From the NCBI GenBank assembly GCA_000252525.1, contig JH611156.1, positions 166,219 to 230,218 of the forward strand: 64,000 nt of DNA, read 5' to 3'. Below, in pieces: positions 46,227 to 58,843 of the stretch; within the stretch, counting starts at the first letter, position 1; each line of letters opens with the position of its first letter. This stretch comes from SAR86 cluster bacterium SAR86A. Lineage in GTDB: Bacteria > Pseudomonadota > Gammaproteobacteria > Magnimaribacterales > D2472. The notes beneath the pieces are model-generated. The model worked only from the letters and a program-made list of their open reading frames with translations. It was not told the origin of the DNA and did not search any database. Position numbers and translations under genes: made by a program.

Positions 46227-46946
46227 ATTAGAAAAGATAATCGACCATATTGGCTTAAAAAATTTACAAAAAAAATTATAAAAGCTTACGTAAACCACTT
46301 TTTAAAACCGCAATTTAAATTGTTAGGAAAGGGCGGAGCTTATTTTAAACCTAGATATATTAAAGTTTTTGGAAAAAATGTCTCTATAGACGATTATCCA
46401 ACTTTAATTGGAGCACCAGATGCATATATACAATTTACATCCTGGAACATTGGAGATAATAAAGGAGTCATAAACATAGGAAAGTACTGTTTAATAACGC
46501 CAGGCGTTAGAATTATGGCTGCAGAACGAATAGAGATCGGTGACGCATGCATGATAGCTCATGGAGCATATTTATCTGATGCAGATTGGCATGGTATTTA
46601 TGATAGAGCTGAGCCTGTGGGCAAAACTAAACCAATAGTTTTAAAAGACAATGTTTGGATTGGAGACAGCGCAATAATCTGTAAAGGGGTGACTATTGGC
46701 AAGAATAGCATAATTGGAGCAGGTGCAGTTGTCACAAAAGATGTTCCAGAAAATTCAATATATGCTGGCAATCCTGCTAAATTGGTTAAGAAATTAGATG
46801 ACGTAAGTTTTAATACACGAGCAGATTTTTTTGAAAATCCAAAACAGTTAGCTCATGATTTTGATATGCTTGATCGTTACACATTAGGAAAAAATTCATT
46901 CTTAAATTGGATAAAAAGTATTTTTATTCCAGATGATTCTCACTAA
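46227..46946 (+). CDS. Left-handed beta-helix acyltransferase; likely ATT start (ORF track starts at TTG 46320)
   Basis: Hexapeptide repeats IGKNSIIGAGAVVTKDVPENSIYAGNPAKLVKKL; in-frame upstream codons give RKDNRPYWLKKFTKKIIKAYVNHFLKPQFKLLGKGG; GGAG at 46217-46220. Confidence 0.8.
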   Translation: MRKDNRPYWLKKFTKKIIKAYVNHFLKPQFKLLGKGGAYFKPRYIKVFGKNVSIDDYPTLIGAPDAYIQFTSWNIGDNKGVINIGKYCLITPGVRIMAAERIEIGDACMIAHGAYLSDADWHGIYDRAEPVGKTKPIVLKDNVWIGDSAIICKGVTIGKNSIIGAGAVVTKDVPENSIYAGNPAKLVKKLDDVSFNTRADFFENPKQLAHDFDMLDRYTLGKNSFLNWIKSIFIPDDSH

Positions 46947-47073
46947 ATTGTCACAAAAATGTCTTAAAAATGAACATAAATACTATATGATTGTTTAATA
47001 TATTTTTTAAAAATAATATCTATAAGTTATTTGGCATACATATTGCATGATAAATAGATAACAGGGACTAATT

Positions 47074-47463
47074 ATGAAAAAAATCGACAAATCATTTCTC
47101 GAGAAAGCACTTGCATTAATAAATACAGTATTATTTTCTATGGATCATCCTAAATCTCCAGAATCCATGAATTTTTTTCAAGCAGACACTTATAGATTTT
47201 ATTTTTTGATGAGCTTTATGAAAGAATATTTTGATGGAAATGAGATTTCTCAAGAGTATGCAATATCTTTAGTTCCGCAAAAGTATGCCTCAAGAATTAA
47301 AAGACTTCAGATTCTAAAACAAGCAGTTAGACTTAATTACATAATTGAGACACAATCCTTGCAAGATAAAAGAAGAAGAATATATCAACCAAGTGATATT
47401 CTAATTGATGACTTTATTGCTTATGCAAATAATGTTGATCAAAACATGCGTAAAGCTAGTTAA
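47074..47463 (+). CDS. Conserved-looking hypothetical protein, possible winged-helix
   Basis: 129-aa ORF with its own intergenic space; basic C-terminal wing-like RDKRRRIYQPSD region. Confidence 0.55.
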   Translation: MKKIDKSFLEKALALINTVLFSMDHPKSPESMNFFQADTYRFYFLMSFMKEYFDGNEISQEYAISLVPQKYASRIKRLQILKQAVRLNYIIETQSLQDKRRRIYQPSDILIDDFIAYANNVDQNMRKAS

Positions 47464-47518
47464 GCTCAAAGTTCCAATCTACCTACCTAAAAACATCCTT
47501 TTTAATTACAATTAGATT

Positions 47519-47914
47519 ATGTCTAAAGTATATAAAGATGAATCTGAGTGGCAAAAGTTGCTTGATGATGAAAGTTATAGAGTAACAAGGCTTGCTGGCA
47601 CAGAAAGACCATTTTCTGGTAAATATTGGGATTTCAAAGAATCAGGTTCCTACAAGTGCATTTGTTGCGGTGAGCATTTATTTGATTCCAGTTCAAAATA
47701 TGATTCAGGTTGTGGATGGCCAAGTTTCTTTATACCTTCAAATGAAGAATCAATAGATGAATATGAGGATAATTCTTTTGGCATGCAAAGAATTGAAGTC
47801 AAATGTTCGAAATGCGATGCCCATTTAGGCCACGTTTTTAATGATGGCCCACAACCTACTGGATTAAGGTATTGTATAAATTCTGCATCACTAGATTTTG
47901 AACAAGATAAATAA
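47519..47914 (+). CDS. msrB: Peptide-methionine (R)-S-oxide reductase MsrB
   Basis: [27 protein letters not shown]...[32 protein letters not shown]. Confidence 0.97.
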   Translation: MSKVYKDESEWQKLLDDESYRVTRLAGTERPFSGKYWDFKESGSYKCICCGEHLFDSSSKYDSGCGWPSFFIPSNEESIDEYEDNSFGMQRIEVKCSKCDAHLGHVFNDGPQPTGLRYCINSASLDFEQDK

Positions 47915-49466
47915 ACTAAATACTGAATCTTCTGACAAGTTTTTGAAATCTATTTCTACTGTAGGCGCATGGACAGGATTATCTAGAATATTTGGTCTAA
48001 TTAGAGATATTTCTACAACAAGTCTTCTTGGAGCTTCAGTTTTTCATGATATTTTTGTTATTACATTAAAGATTCCAAATATGTTTAGACGGTTTTTTGC
48101 AGAGGGAGCTTTTAATCAAGCCTTCGTTCCAATTTATGCTGATTTTCAAAAAAATAATGATGTTAAAGAAACTATAAATTATTTAAATTCCATAGCAGGC
48201 TTTCTAATTACTTTTTTATTTTTTTTCTCATTATTGGTTTTAATTTTTGCGCCTATCTTTATTTTAATATTTGCTCCAGGTTTTTATTTTGATCCTACAA
48301 AGAAAGATATTGCTATAACAACTCTTAGAATAATGTTTCCATATTTAGCGTTAATCTCTTTGGTTGCATTTGCTGGAGGAATTCAAAACTCACACGGCAA
48401 ATTTTCAATACCTGCTGCAACACCAATGATTTTTAATTTGTGTTTAATAATTTCAGCAGTATATGTGGCACCAAAATATAATATGCCAGTTTATGTATTA
48501 GCATGGGGTGTTTTATTAGCAGGATTTATACAACTTTTAGTGCAGTATTTTCCTTTACATACCATAGATAGAATTCCAAGACCAAAATTGAATCTTGACA
48601 ATACTGGTTTAAAGAAATTTCTAAAGCTTATATTGCCTGCTATTTTAGCTGGCGGCATTATTCAAATAAATCTACTAATTGATACAATTTTTGCTTCTTT
48701 GTTAGAGACTGGGAGCCCGACATGGTTATATGTTTCTGATCGTCTTATTCAATTTCCAATGGGTATTTTTGCGATTGCAATTGGAACAGTTCTTCTGCCA
48801 TCCTTATCAAACATAGATGTCAATAATGATAAAGTTAGTTTTATTGCATCACTTCAAAAAGGTCAAAGATTTGTTATTTTTATAGGAATTCCATCTTTAA
48901 TAGGATTATTTTTTTGTGCAGAAGATTTAATTAGTACAATATTTTTCAGAGGTGAATTTAAAGTAACTGATGTATATCAATCTTCTTATAGCTTAATGGC
49001 TTTTTCTTTTGGATTACCTTTTTTTATGTTGATGAAGGTTCTAACTCCTGCTTTTTTTGCCAGAAAAGACACTAAAACCCCAATGTATGTCGCATTACTA
49101 TCACTTTTAATAAATGCAATTCTTAATTATGTTTTAGCTTTTATTTTTGATTATGGACATGTGGGAATAGCAATAGGCAGCTCTGTTGCAGCCTTGTTAA
49201 GCGTATTAATTTTAGAAATAATTCTATTGAGGGATGGATTTATTGAGATTAAAAATCCTTTGAATAGATTTAATTTTGCAATCATGATGGCAAGCTCATT
49301 TCTTATTTTGTTTTTATATAATTTTACAAACAAGACTGAGCTTATATCTATGACCCAAATTGAACGACTTATATATTTAGGCTTTGAAATCATAATAGCG
49401 ATCTCTATTTATTTTATAGTTGCCCGTTTGGTTAGTGGTAAATCTTTAATAAAACAATTCAATTAG
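47898..49466 (+). CDS. murJ: Lipid II flippase MurJ (MviN); TTG start
   Basis: [19 protein letters not shown]...[19 protein letters not shown]. Confidence 0.95.
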   Translation: MNKINKLNTESSDKFLKSISTVGAWTGLSRIFGLIRDISTTSLLGASVFHDIFVITLKIPNMFRRFFAEGAFNQAFVPIYADFQKNNDVKETINYLNSIAGFLITFLFFFSLLVLIFAPIFILIFAPGFYFDPTKKDIAITTLRIMFPYLALISLVAFAGGIQNSHGKFSIPAATPMIFNLCLIISAVYVAPKYNMPVYVLAWGVLLAGFIQLLVQYFPLHTIDRIPRPKLNLDNTGLKKFLKLILPAILAGGIIQINLLIDTIFASLLETGSPTWLYVSDRLIQFPMGIFAIAIGTVLLPSLSNIDVNNDKVSFIASLQKGQRFVIFIGIPSLIGLFFCAEDLISTIFFRGEFKVTDVYQSSYSLMAFSFGLPFFMLMKVLTPAFFARKDTKTPMYVALLSLLINAILNYVLAFIFDYGHVGIAIGSSVAALLSVLILEIILLRDGFIEIKNPLNRFNFAIMMASSFLILFLYNFTNKTELISMTQIERLIYLGFEIIIAISIYFIVARLVSGKSLIKQFN

Positions 49467-49467
49467 A

Positions 49468-50418
49468 ATGTATTTAATTCGAGGCCAACATAATCTAGAG
49501 CTTTTTAATAAAAAGTTTCCAAATGAGAAATTATGTGGAACTATTGGAAACTTTGATGGGCTCCATCTTGGACATCAAGCCATCTTAAAAAAAATTAAAC
49601 TGAATGCAGAGAAATTCGATGCTAAAACAATAGTTTTTTTTACCGAACCTCATGCCGCTGAGTATTTTGCAACAGTAAAGAAAAATAATATGGAAGCACC
49701 GCCAAGAATTTTTCCTTGGCGAAAGAAAGTAATGCTTTTAAAAGATTTTGGTATTAATTATGCATTCTTTTTAAAGTTCAACAATTCGCTTAGAACAATG
49801 ACTCCTGATGAATTTATAACTGAAATATTGGAATCAATCAATTTGGTTAGTTTTACTGTTGGAGATGACTTTAGATTTGGAGCCGACAGAAAAGGTGATA
49901 CTAATCTTTTAAGAGATTGGGGAAATGAGAAGAAAATATTAATAGAGAATACAGATACAGTTTTGTTTAAGTCTGAGAGAGTGAGTAGTACCAGAATTAG
50001 AAAATTACTTTTAGAAAACCAATTTTCTGATGCTGAGAAGATGTTGGGTCGTCCATATGTAATCTCAGGTAAAGTAGTTTTTGGACAACAACTTGGTAGA
50101 ACTATTGGTATTCCAACTGCAAATATTTGGTTGCCTAAACAAAAACTACCTATTAGTGGCGTATATGCTGTTGAATGCATGCATCTTGGTAATAAAATAT
50201 ATGGCATTGCAAACATGGGAATACGTCCTACAGTTGGTGGAAATACTCCGGTCCTAGAAGTTCATCTTTTTGAATTTGACAAAGATATATATTCAGAGAG
50301 ATTAGATGTAAAATTCATCAAAAAAATAAGAGATGAAAAGAAATTTGATAATTTAGACATGCTAAAATCTCAAATTCAGACAGATATTTCAAAAGCAAAA
50401 GAGATCTTATATAAATAA
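49468..50418 (+). CDS. ribF: Bifunctional riboflavin kinase / FAD synthetase
   Basis: GTIGNFDGLHLGHQAIL...GRPYVISGKVVFGQQLGRTIGIPTANI. Confidence 0.95.
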   Translation: MYLIRGQHNLELFNKKFPNEKLCGTIGNFDGLHLGHQAILKKIKLNAEKFDAKTIVFFTEPHAAEYFATVKKNNMEAPPRIFPWRKKVMLLKDFGINYAFFLKFNNSLRTMTPDEFITEILESINLVSFTVGDDFRFGADRKGDTNLLRDWGNEKKILIENTDTVLFKSERVSSTRIRKLLLENQFSDAEKMLGRPYVISGKVVFGQQLGRTIGIPTANIWLPKQKLPISGVYAVECMHLGNKIYGIANMGIRPTVGGNTPVLEVHLFEFDKDIYSERLDVKFIKKIRDEKKFDNLDMLKSQIQTDISKAKEILYK

Positions 50419-50419
50419 A

Positions 50420-53191
50420 ATGACCACTAATTATCGGGATACTTTAAATCTTCCAGAAACTCAATTTTCAATGAAGGCAGGCTTGCCCCAAAAAGAGCCT
50501 GAGATATTAAACTTTTGGAATCAAAATGATATCTATAAGAAGATTAGAGAAAAATATTCAGATAGTGAGTTATTTCTTCTGCATGATGGACCGCCATATG
50601 CTAATGGAGCTATACATTTAGGCCATTCAGTTAATAAAATTTTAAAAGATATCACAATAAAATATAAAACTCTTAAGGGCTTTAATGCACCATTTATTCC
50701 TGGCTGGGATTGTCATGGACTTCCAATTGAACTAAATGTTGAAAAAAAACATGGAAAAAATAGTGAGTTAGTTCAAGACAAAGAATCTTTTCAAAAAGCA
50801 TGTAAAGAATATGCTGAAACACAAATAAACAATCAAATGGATGATTTTAAAAGGCTGGGTGTTTTTGGAGATTGGGAAAATTCATATAAGAGTTTAGATT
50901 CATCATTTGAGGCGGAAATTATACGATCTCTGGGGACAATTTATGATGCAGGGCATCTTGAAAAAGGTGAAAAACCTGTTCATTGGTGTCAAGTTTGCTC
51001 TTCTGCTTTAGCTGAAGCTGAAGTTGAATACATGAACAAAATATCTAAGTCTATCGATGTAGCTTTTTATGTGAAAGACGAATCTATGGAAGCACTAAAG
51101 AAGATTTTCAATTTAAATGAAATAAATGATGTTGCATTTGTGATTTGGACCACAACGCCATGGACAATACCTTCTAATGTAGCAGTTTGTGTTAATGAGT
51201 CACTAAAATATTCATTGATTGAAGTTGACAATAATTTTTTTGTTATCGCTTCAGATATGTTTGATGAATGTATGAGTCGATGGAGTAAAACAGGTAACAG
51301 AATTGCAGAGTGTCAGGGAAAAGACTTAGAAATGTTATCACTTCAGCATCCTTTCATTGATAGAGATTCGATTGTTTTGCTTGGTGATCATGTAACAACA
51401 GAAAGCGGAACGGGGTGTGTTCACACGGCCCCAGCTCACGGATTAGACGATCATTTTATATGTAAGAAATATAATGTTGAAACATTCAAGGCTCTAAATA
51501 ACAGAGGACTATTTAAAGATGACTTCGATTTCATTGCTGGATTACCGCCAATAAAAGCAGATGAAAAAATAATTGAAAAATTGCAAAAAGAGAACATGCT
51601 TATAAATGTTGAGGATTACGATCATTCATATCCTCATTGTTGGCGACATAAATTTCCTTTGATTTTTACATCCACACCTCAATGGTTTATTTCAATGAAT
51701 AAGAATGACTTATTAAAAAAAGCTCAAAATTTTGTGAACAAGGTAAATTGGGAACCTGGTTGGGGACTTCAAAGAATCGAATCTATGTTAGATGATAGAC
51801 CTGATTGGTGTATATCTCGACAAAGAAATTGGGGAGTACCTATTACGCTTGTTGTAAATAAAGATAGTGGAGAGATTCATCCTGATCAATCAAATCTCTT
51901 TGGTATTTTTGCAGATCTAATTGAGAAAGATGGTATTTCTGCGTGGGATAAAGTCGATTTAAATGATTATATAGATGATGCAAATGATTATATAAAAATA
52001 ACTGATTCCTTAGATGTATGGTTTGATTCAGGAGTGACACATGCGGCTGTCTCTGCAAAAAGATTTTCTAAAGATATTATTGCAGATCTTTATCTGGAAG
52101 GCTCTGATCAACATCGAGGTTGGTTCCAATCCTCTCTTTTAACAAGTATTGCAATGTCAGGAAATGCGCCTTACAAATCTGTGCTAACTCACGGATTTGT
52201 TGTTGATGAAGATGGAAAAAAGCAATCTAAGTCTTTAGGAAACGTTGTTTCTCCTCAAAAAGTCTGGGATAACCTTGGTGCAGATATTCTAAGGCTTTGG
52301 GTTGCATCAACTGACTTTAGAAGTGAGATGGTAGCATCAGATGAAATTTTAAAAAGAACTTCAGATCAGTATAGAAGAATTAGAAACACTTTTAGATTTA
52401 TATTGGGGAACTTAAATGATTTCTCAGAGAAAGATGCTATAGAAATTGATAAATTAGTTGAACTTGATAAATGGATTATTAATTCTGTTAGAGATTTAGA
52501 AAGAAAGGTCTTGGATTATTACGATTCGTATTCTTATCATAGAGCAGTTCAATTAATTCATAATTTTTGTGTTAATGAACTAGGCGGAACTTATCTTGAT
52601 ATAACTAAAGACAGACTGTATACATCTAAAAAAGAATCTCATGCTAGAAAATCTTGTCAGACGAGTTTATGTTTTGTTTTAAATAAATTAGTAAGACTGG
52701 TCGCTCCAGTACTATCTTATACAGCGGAAGAAATTTGGCAAAGCACGAATATTTTAAACTCCGAAGCAACCTCAGTTTTCCTATCAACTTTTAATGAGAA
52801 CTATGACGAAATTGATTCACAGATCTCGAAAGAAGAATGGACAAGAATTTTTGAAATAAAAGAACAAGTCAATCAAGCTATTGAAACTCTTAGAAATGAA
52901 AATAAATTAAAAGGTTCATTGGATGCAATTGTAAAAATATCTGCTAAAGATCAGGACAAAAAAATTCTAGATAAATTCAATGATGAATTACATTTTCTTT
53001 TTATAACCTCTGAAGCGAAAACTATCAAAGGCAAGAAACTTGAAATTGAGATAACTTCTTCTGAGCATGAAAAATGTATTAGATGTTGGCATAAAGACGT
53101 ATCGGTTGGCACTAGCAAAAAGCATAATGAAATTTGCAATAGATGCATTGAAAATATTGAAGAAGATGGAGAAAAAAGACAATTTGTTTAA
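50420..53191 (+). CDS. ileS: Isoleucyl-tRNA synthetase
   Basis: LHDGPPYANGAIHLGHSVNKILKDI...DGKKQSKSLGNVVSP; zinc-binding C-terminus CIRCWH...CNRC. Confidence 0.97.
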   Translation: MTTNYRDTLNLPETQFSMKAGLPQKEPEILNFWNQNDIYKKIREKYSDSELFLLHDGPPYANGAIHLGHSVNKILKDITIKYKTLKGFNAPFIPGWDCHGLPIELNVEKKHGKNSELVQDKESFQKACKEYAETQINNQMDDFKRLGVFGDWENSYKSLDSSFEAEIIRSLGTIYDAGHLEKGEKPVHWCQVCSSALAEAEVEYMNKISKSIDVAFYVKDESMEALKKIFNLNEINDVAFVIWTTTPWTIPSNVAVCVNESLKYSLIEVDNNFFVIASDMFDECMSRWSKTGNRIAECQGKDLEMLSLQHPFIDRDSIVLLGDHVTTESGTGCVHTAPAHGLDDHFICKKYNVETFKALNNRGLFKDDFDFIAGLPPIKADEKIIEKLQKENMLINVEDYDHSYPHCWRHKFPLIFTSTPQWFISMNKNDLLKKAQNFVNKVNWEPGWGLQRIESMLDDRPDWCISRQRNWGVPITLVVNKDSGEIHPDQSNLFGIFADLIEKDGISAWDKVDLNDYIDDANDYIKITDSLDVWFDSGVTHAAVSAKRFSKDIIADLYLEGSDQHRGWFQSSLLTSIAMSGNAPYKSVLTHGFVVDEDGKKQSKSLGNVVSPQKVWDNLGADILRLWVASTDFRSEMVASDEILKRTSDQYRRIRNTFRFILGNLNDFSEKDAIEIDKLVELDKWIINSVRDLERKVLDYYDSYSYHRAVQLIHNFCVNELGGTYLDITKDRLYTSKKESHARKSCQTSLCFVLNKLVRLVAPVLSYTAEEIWQSTNILNSEATSVFLSTFNENYDEIDSQISKEEWTRIFEIKEQVNQAIETLRNENKLKGSLDAIVKISAKDQDKKILDKFNDELHFLFITSEAKTIKGKKLEIEITSSEHEKCIRCWHKDVSVGTSKKHNEICNRCIENIEEDGEKRQFV

Positions 53192-53663
53192 TCTTAAATC
53201 CTTTGTATTCATAATATTTTGTGTTCTGCTTGATATTTGGACGAAACAATTAGCTATCAACAATTTAATATTAGGAGAAACTCAAGAATTTATTGTGCCT
53301 TTTATTGATCTTTTGTTGATATATAACTCAGGAATTGCTTTTGGAATTTTAGATAATAATGATTATATGACTTCAATAATTTTGCTATTAATAGGTATTT
53401 CAATCGTCATATATTTACTATATCTATCATTGCATGAAGAGCATCGTTTTAAGAAGCTTGCGCTAATTACTATAGTTGCTGGAGCAATAGGCAACATAAT
53501 TGACAGAGGAATGGATGGATATGTAACAGATTTCCTTCATCTAAAGATTAATGATTTTTCTTTCTTTATTTTTAATTTAGCTGATGCTTTTATATCAATT
53601 GGAGCGATTATAATTATTTTTTTTGAGTTAAAATCTAGTAGCAGTTATGACAAAGCAAATTAA
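53166..53663 (+). CDS. lspA: Lipoprotein signal peptidase
   Basis: DIWTKQLAINNL...IYNSGIAFGIL...GAIGNIIDRGMDGYVTDFLH...FNLADAFISIGA. Confidence 0.94.
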   Translation: MEKKDNLFNLKSFVFIIFCVLLDIWTKQLAINNLILGETQEFIVPFIDLLLIYNSGIAFGILDNNDYMTSIILLLIGISIVIYLLYLSLHEEHRFKKLALITIVAGAIGNIIDRGMDGYVTDFLHLKINDFSFFIFNLADAFISIGAIIIIFFELKSSSSYDKAN

Positions 53664-54585
53664 ATTAGCTAATCCCAGAGGTTTTTGTGCTGGTGTTGAT
53701 AGGGCAATTGACATAGTTAATAAGGCATTAGATATTTATGGTGCGCCTGTTTATGTCAAACATGAAGTAGTTCACAATAAGGTTGTTGTTGAAGATTTAA
53801 AAAGTCGCGGAGCTATTTTCGTGGAAGAAATAAATGAAATTCCTGATGATTCATTAGTCATTTTTAGTGCTCATGGCGTTTCTAGCAAAGTCGAAGAAGA
53901 GACAAAATCTCGGAATTTAAATTTTTTTGATGCAACATGTCCTCTAGTTACCAAAGTTCATATGGAAGTAATAAAGCATGCTAAAGCTGGTAGAGATATA
54001 ATTCTAATTGGTCATGAAGGTCATCCAGAAGTCGAGGGAACGATGGGGAGACATATTAATAATGATAATAGTTCAATTTATTTAGTTCAGAATGAGAATG
54101 ATGCAAACTCAATCAAGTTAAATAAAAAAAATGAACTTGCTGTGGTTACCCAGACCACATTAAGTGTCGATGAAACAAAATCAATAATTTCTATTTTGCG
54201 TGATCGTTTTCCAAAAATTATAACTCCTAAAAAAGACGATATCTGTTACGCGACACAAAATAGACAAGATGCTGTAAAGCAATTAGCACTCGAATCAGAT
54301 TTTATGATTGTTGTAGGGTCCAAAAATAGTTCAAATTCAAATCGATTAAAGGAATTAGGTGAAAATTGTGGTTGCAAATCAGTGCTAATTGATGAGTTTA
54401 ATGATTTAGATTTAGATGTGATAAAAAAATTTTCTAGGATTTCTATTACTGCAGGAGCATCTGCACCAGAGTCAAAAGTCATGGAAATTGCTCAATCATT
54501 AGAATCATACATAGGTGCAGAAATCTTAGAGTATGGAGAAGATAATGAAGATATCTTCTTCAAACTTCCTCCAGGATTAAGATAG
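53647..54585 (+). CDS. ispH: HMBPP reductase IspH (LytB)
   Basis: IKLANPRGFCAGVDRAIDIV...DATCPLVTKVH...GHEGHPEVEGTMG. Confidence 0.96.
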   Translation: MTKQIKLANPRGFCAGVDRAIDIVNKALDIYGAPVYVKHEVVHNKVVVEDLKSRGAIFVEEINEIPDDSLVIFSAHGVSSKVEEETKSRNLNFFDATCPLVTKVHMEVIKHAKAGRDIILIGHEGHPEVEGTMGRHINNDNSSIYLVQNENDANSIKLNKKNELAVVTQTTLSVDETKSIISILRDRFPKIITPKKDDICYATQNRQDAVKQLALESDFMIVVGSKNSSNSNRLKELGENCGCKSVLIDEFNDLDLDVIKKFSRISITAGASAPESKVMEIAQSLESYIGAEILEYGEDNEDIFFKLPPGLR

Positions 54586-55125
54586 ATGGAAATTGAAAAT
54601 CATATTTTCAAAGAATCAAACTATGTTAAATCTCCAAATTTTAATAATAGACCAAATAGTTCTGACATCCGGCTTATCGTAATACATTGCATAAGCCTGC
54701 CACCAAATAACTATGGGGGAGATTATGTAAAGGATTTTTTTCTAAATAAATTAGAGCACTCAGAAGATGAATACTTTGAGGGTATTAAGGATCTCAAAGT
54801 TTCATGCCATTTGTTTATAAACAGAACTGGAGAATTATTGCAATTTGTTCCATTTGACAAAAGGGCATGGCATGCAGGTGAATCAGCTTATAAAGGAGAA
54901 GTAAATTGTAATGACTATTCAATTGGTATTGAGCTTGAAGGAAATGAAATAGATCCATATACAGATGAACAATATATTTCCCTGATAAAAGTAACTAGAG
55001 AGTTGATAAATTTTTATCCTAAGGTTAACTCTCAAAATATAGTTGGACATTCTGATATAGCTCCAGATAGAAAAACGGATCCTGGAAAAAGCTTTGATTG
55101 GAATAGATATTTGAGCAACTTATGA
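54586..55125 (+). CDS. ampD: 1,6-anhydro-N-acetylmuramyl-L-alanine amidase AmpD
   Basis: RLIVIHCISLPPNNYGGDYVKDFFLN...AWHAGESAYKGEVNCNDYSIGIELEG...GHSDIAPDRKTDPG. Confidence 0.94.
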   Translation: MEIENHIFKESNYVKSPNFNNRPNSSDIRLIVIHCISLPPNNYGGDYVKDFFLNKLEHSEDEYFEGIKDLKVSCHLFINRTGELLQFVPFDKRAWHAGESAYKGEVNCNDYSIGIELEGNEIDPYTDEQYISLIKVTRELINFYPKVNSQNIVGHSDIAPDRKTDPGKSFDWNRYLSNL

Positions 55126-56378
55126 TAAATCAGAATATTTTAAAAATAATTGCTTTTACAGGCTATGGATTTGCTTCAGGGTTACCTTACGTACTAGTAG
55201 TAATTACTCTTACAGCGTGGCTAAGAGACATTGGCATTGATTTAAGCTTAATTGGGTTTATAACATGGGTAAGTCTTACATATTCATTGAAATTTCTGTG
55301 GGCACCATTTGTTGATAGATTTTCAATTCCAATTTTCAATAGATTTGGTGCAAGGCGAAGCTGGATATTATCAATGCAAATCGTAATATTCATATTTTTG
55401 TTAATTATTTCTGAAATCGATCCGCAAGCTAATATTAAGTATTTTGCATTTGTAGCTTTTATCATAGCTTTAGCCGGATCAATTCAAGATATAGCTATTG
55501 ATGCATTAAGAATCGAGAGTGCTGAAATAGAAGATCAAGGTAATTTAGCAGCTGGATATCAGTTTGGTTACAGAATTGCCATACTTGTTGCTTCTTCTTT
55601 GGCTTTAATCATTGCTTCAAATTTTTCTTGGACATTTGCTTATAAACTTATGGCTTTGATAACTGGATTAAATATCATAATTACAATGATTATTTCCACA
55701 GAAAACAAAAACCTGACCCTGAAAAAACTTAATCATATTGATACCATGATTGAACCGCTTAAAGATTTTTTTGAAAGATTTGGTCTTAAGATGGCTGCTA
55801 TCCTGTTATTGATTATTGCAAGCTATAGGTTAACTGACATTGTTATGGGACCAATGGCAAACCCATTTTATATCGATATGGGTTATACCTTGTCTGAGAT
55901 AGGTTATATAGTAAAAGTTGTCGCACTGATTTCTACTATAGTTGGAGTTTTTGTTGGAGGCATTCTTATTAAAAAATATGGATTATATAAATCTCTATTA
56001 ATAGGAGCTTTTTTAGTGATGATTACAAATCTCTTGTTCTCATACACTGCAATTACTGATAAAAATTTAACTCTTTTAGCGTCTATTGTTGCTTCTGACA
56101 GCCTTGCTGCTGGTATAGTTGGGACGGTAAATATTACTTTTCTAACAAGTCTTGTTTCACAAAAATACACCGGTTTCCAGTATGCTTTGTTGACCTCAGT
56201 AATGACATTTACAGGTACAATTTTTAAAGGATTTTCAGGTGTAATTGTTGAAAGTTTTCAATCACTTTACGGCTTTAATTATGGATGGATGAGTTTTTAT
56301 ATTTTTACATCTTGTTTAGCATTACCAGCAATATTATTAATCATGAGTAAGAAAGGATTTTTTGTAAATAGTGATTAA
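55122..56378 (+). CDS. ampG: AmpG-family muropeptide MFS transporter
   Basis: FTGYGFASGLPYVLVVITLTAWLRDIGIDLSLIGF...FLWAPFVDRF; adjacent to ampD. Confidence 0.88.
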   Translation: MINQNILKIIAFTGYGFASGLPYVLVVITLTAWLRDIGIDLSLIGFITWVSLTYSLKFLWAPFVDRFSIPIFNRFGARRSWILSMQIVIFIFLLIISEIDPQANIKYFAFVAFIIALAGSIQDIAIDALRIESAEIEDQGNLAAGYQFGYRIAILVASSLALIIASNFSWTFAYKLMALITGLNIIITMIISTENKNLTLKKLNHIDTMIEPLKDFFERFGLKMAAILLLIIASYRLTDIVMGPMANPFYIDMGYTLSEIGYIVKVVALISTIVGVFVGGILIKKYGLYKSLLIGAFLVMITNLLFSYTAITDKNLTLLASIVASDSLAAGIVGTVNITFLTSLVSQKYTGFQYALLTSVMTFTGTIFKGFSGVIVESFQSLYGFNYGWMSFYIFTSCLALPAILLIMSKKGFFVNSD

Positions 56379-56718
56379 TCTTATTAGGATCTTATTCTAT
56401 GTATCACTATTACTTGTTTCATACTTGAGCTTGGTAAATGCTTCAGAAATTCCGTATTTTGAGTCCATGTCTTTCATATCAGACAAATTTGTTCACTCTC
56501 TTATTTATTTTTATTTAGCTATTTTGGGAATTTTGTCAAAATTCCGTTTTAATGATTTAAAGGTGGTTGCACTGATCTTTTTATTTGGCGCATTTATTGA
56601 ATTAATTCATTATTATCATCCATATAGACTTTTTGAATTTTTTGACTTACTTGCAAACTTAATTGGAGTTACAATTGCGTTTTTAATTTTTAGGTTAAAA
56701 AATAAATTAACCTATTGA
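56371..56718 (+). CDS. VanZ-like membrane protein
   Basis: SDKFVHSLIYFYLAILGIL...FIELIHYYHPYRLFEFFDLLANLIGVTIAF. Confidence 0.75.
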   Translation: MINLIRILFYVSLLLVSYLSLVNASEIPYFESMSFISDKFVHSLIYFYLAILGILSKFRFNDLKVVALIFLFGAFIELIHYYHPYRLFEFFDLLANLIGVTIAFLIFRLKNKLTY

Positions 56719-56780
56719 TTTATACTAATTAGCCCATAATTATTGGTTAAGATTATTTAAAAGTTTATATGGAGAGATAA

Positions 56781-57068
56781 ATGAATTTAAGACCTTTACA
56801 TGACAATGTTCTTGTTAAAAGAACTGAAGAAGAAGAAACATCATCAGGAGGGATAATTCTTTCTGGTTCTGCAAAAGAAAAGCCTTCTCAAGGTGAGGTT
56901 GTAGCTGTTGGTCCTGGTAAATTATCTGATTCAGGTGAAGCTACTAAAATGAATGTGTCTGTTGGAGATACAGTGATATTTGGCCAGTATGGAGGCAATG
57001 AAATTAAATTAGACGGCGAGGAATATCTTATTTTAAGTGAAAAAGATATTTTTGGAGTTGTTGAATAA
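56781..57068 (+). CDS. groES: Co-chaperonin GroES
   Basis: MNLRPLHDNVLVKRTEEEETSSGGIILSGSAKEKPSQGEVVAVGPG. Confidence 0.98.
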   Translation: MNLRPLHDNVLVKRTEEEETSSGGIILSGSAKEKPSQGEVVAVGPGKLSDSGEATKMNVSVGDTVIFGQYGGNEIKLDGEEYLILSEKDIFGVVE

Positions 57069-57091
57069 ATATAAATTTTGAAGGGAGATAA

Positions 57092-58738
<1,647 letters not shown>

Positions 58739-58762
58739 CCTAACCGGTGATTATTAAAATAA

Positions 58763-58786
58763 ACGGGGATTAATCCCCGTTTTTTA
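58763..58786 (+). terminator. Intrinsic terminator downstream of groEL
   Basis: ACGGGGATTAATCCCCGT perfect palindrome followed by T-run. Confidence 0.92.
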
Positions 58787-58843
58787 TTAGATTTCATTAA
58801 TAATATCCATTAATATATAACTACACACTTTAGAGGGGTAATT

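Noticed and set aside
53067-53165. N-terminal extension of LspA
   Set aside because: Overlaps ileS zinc-binding C-terminus in another frame; LspA likely starts at 53166.
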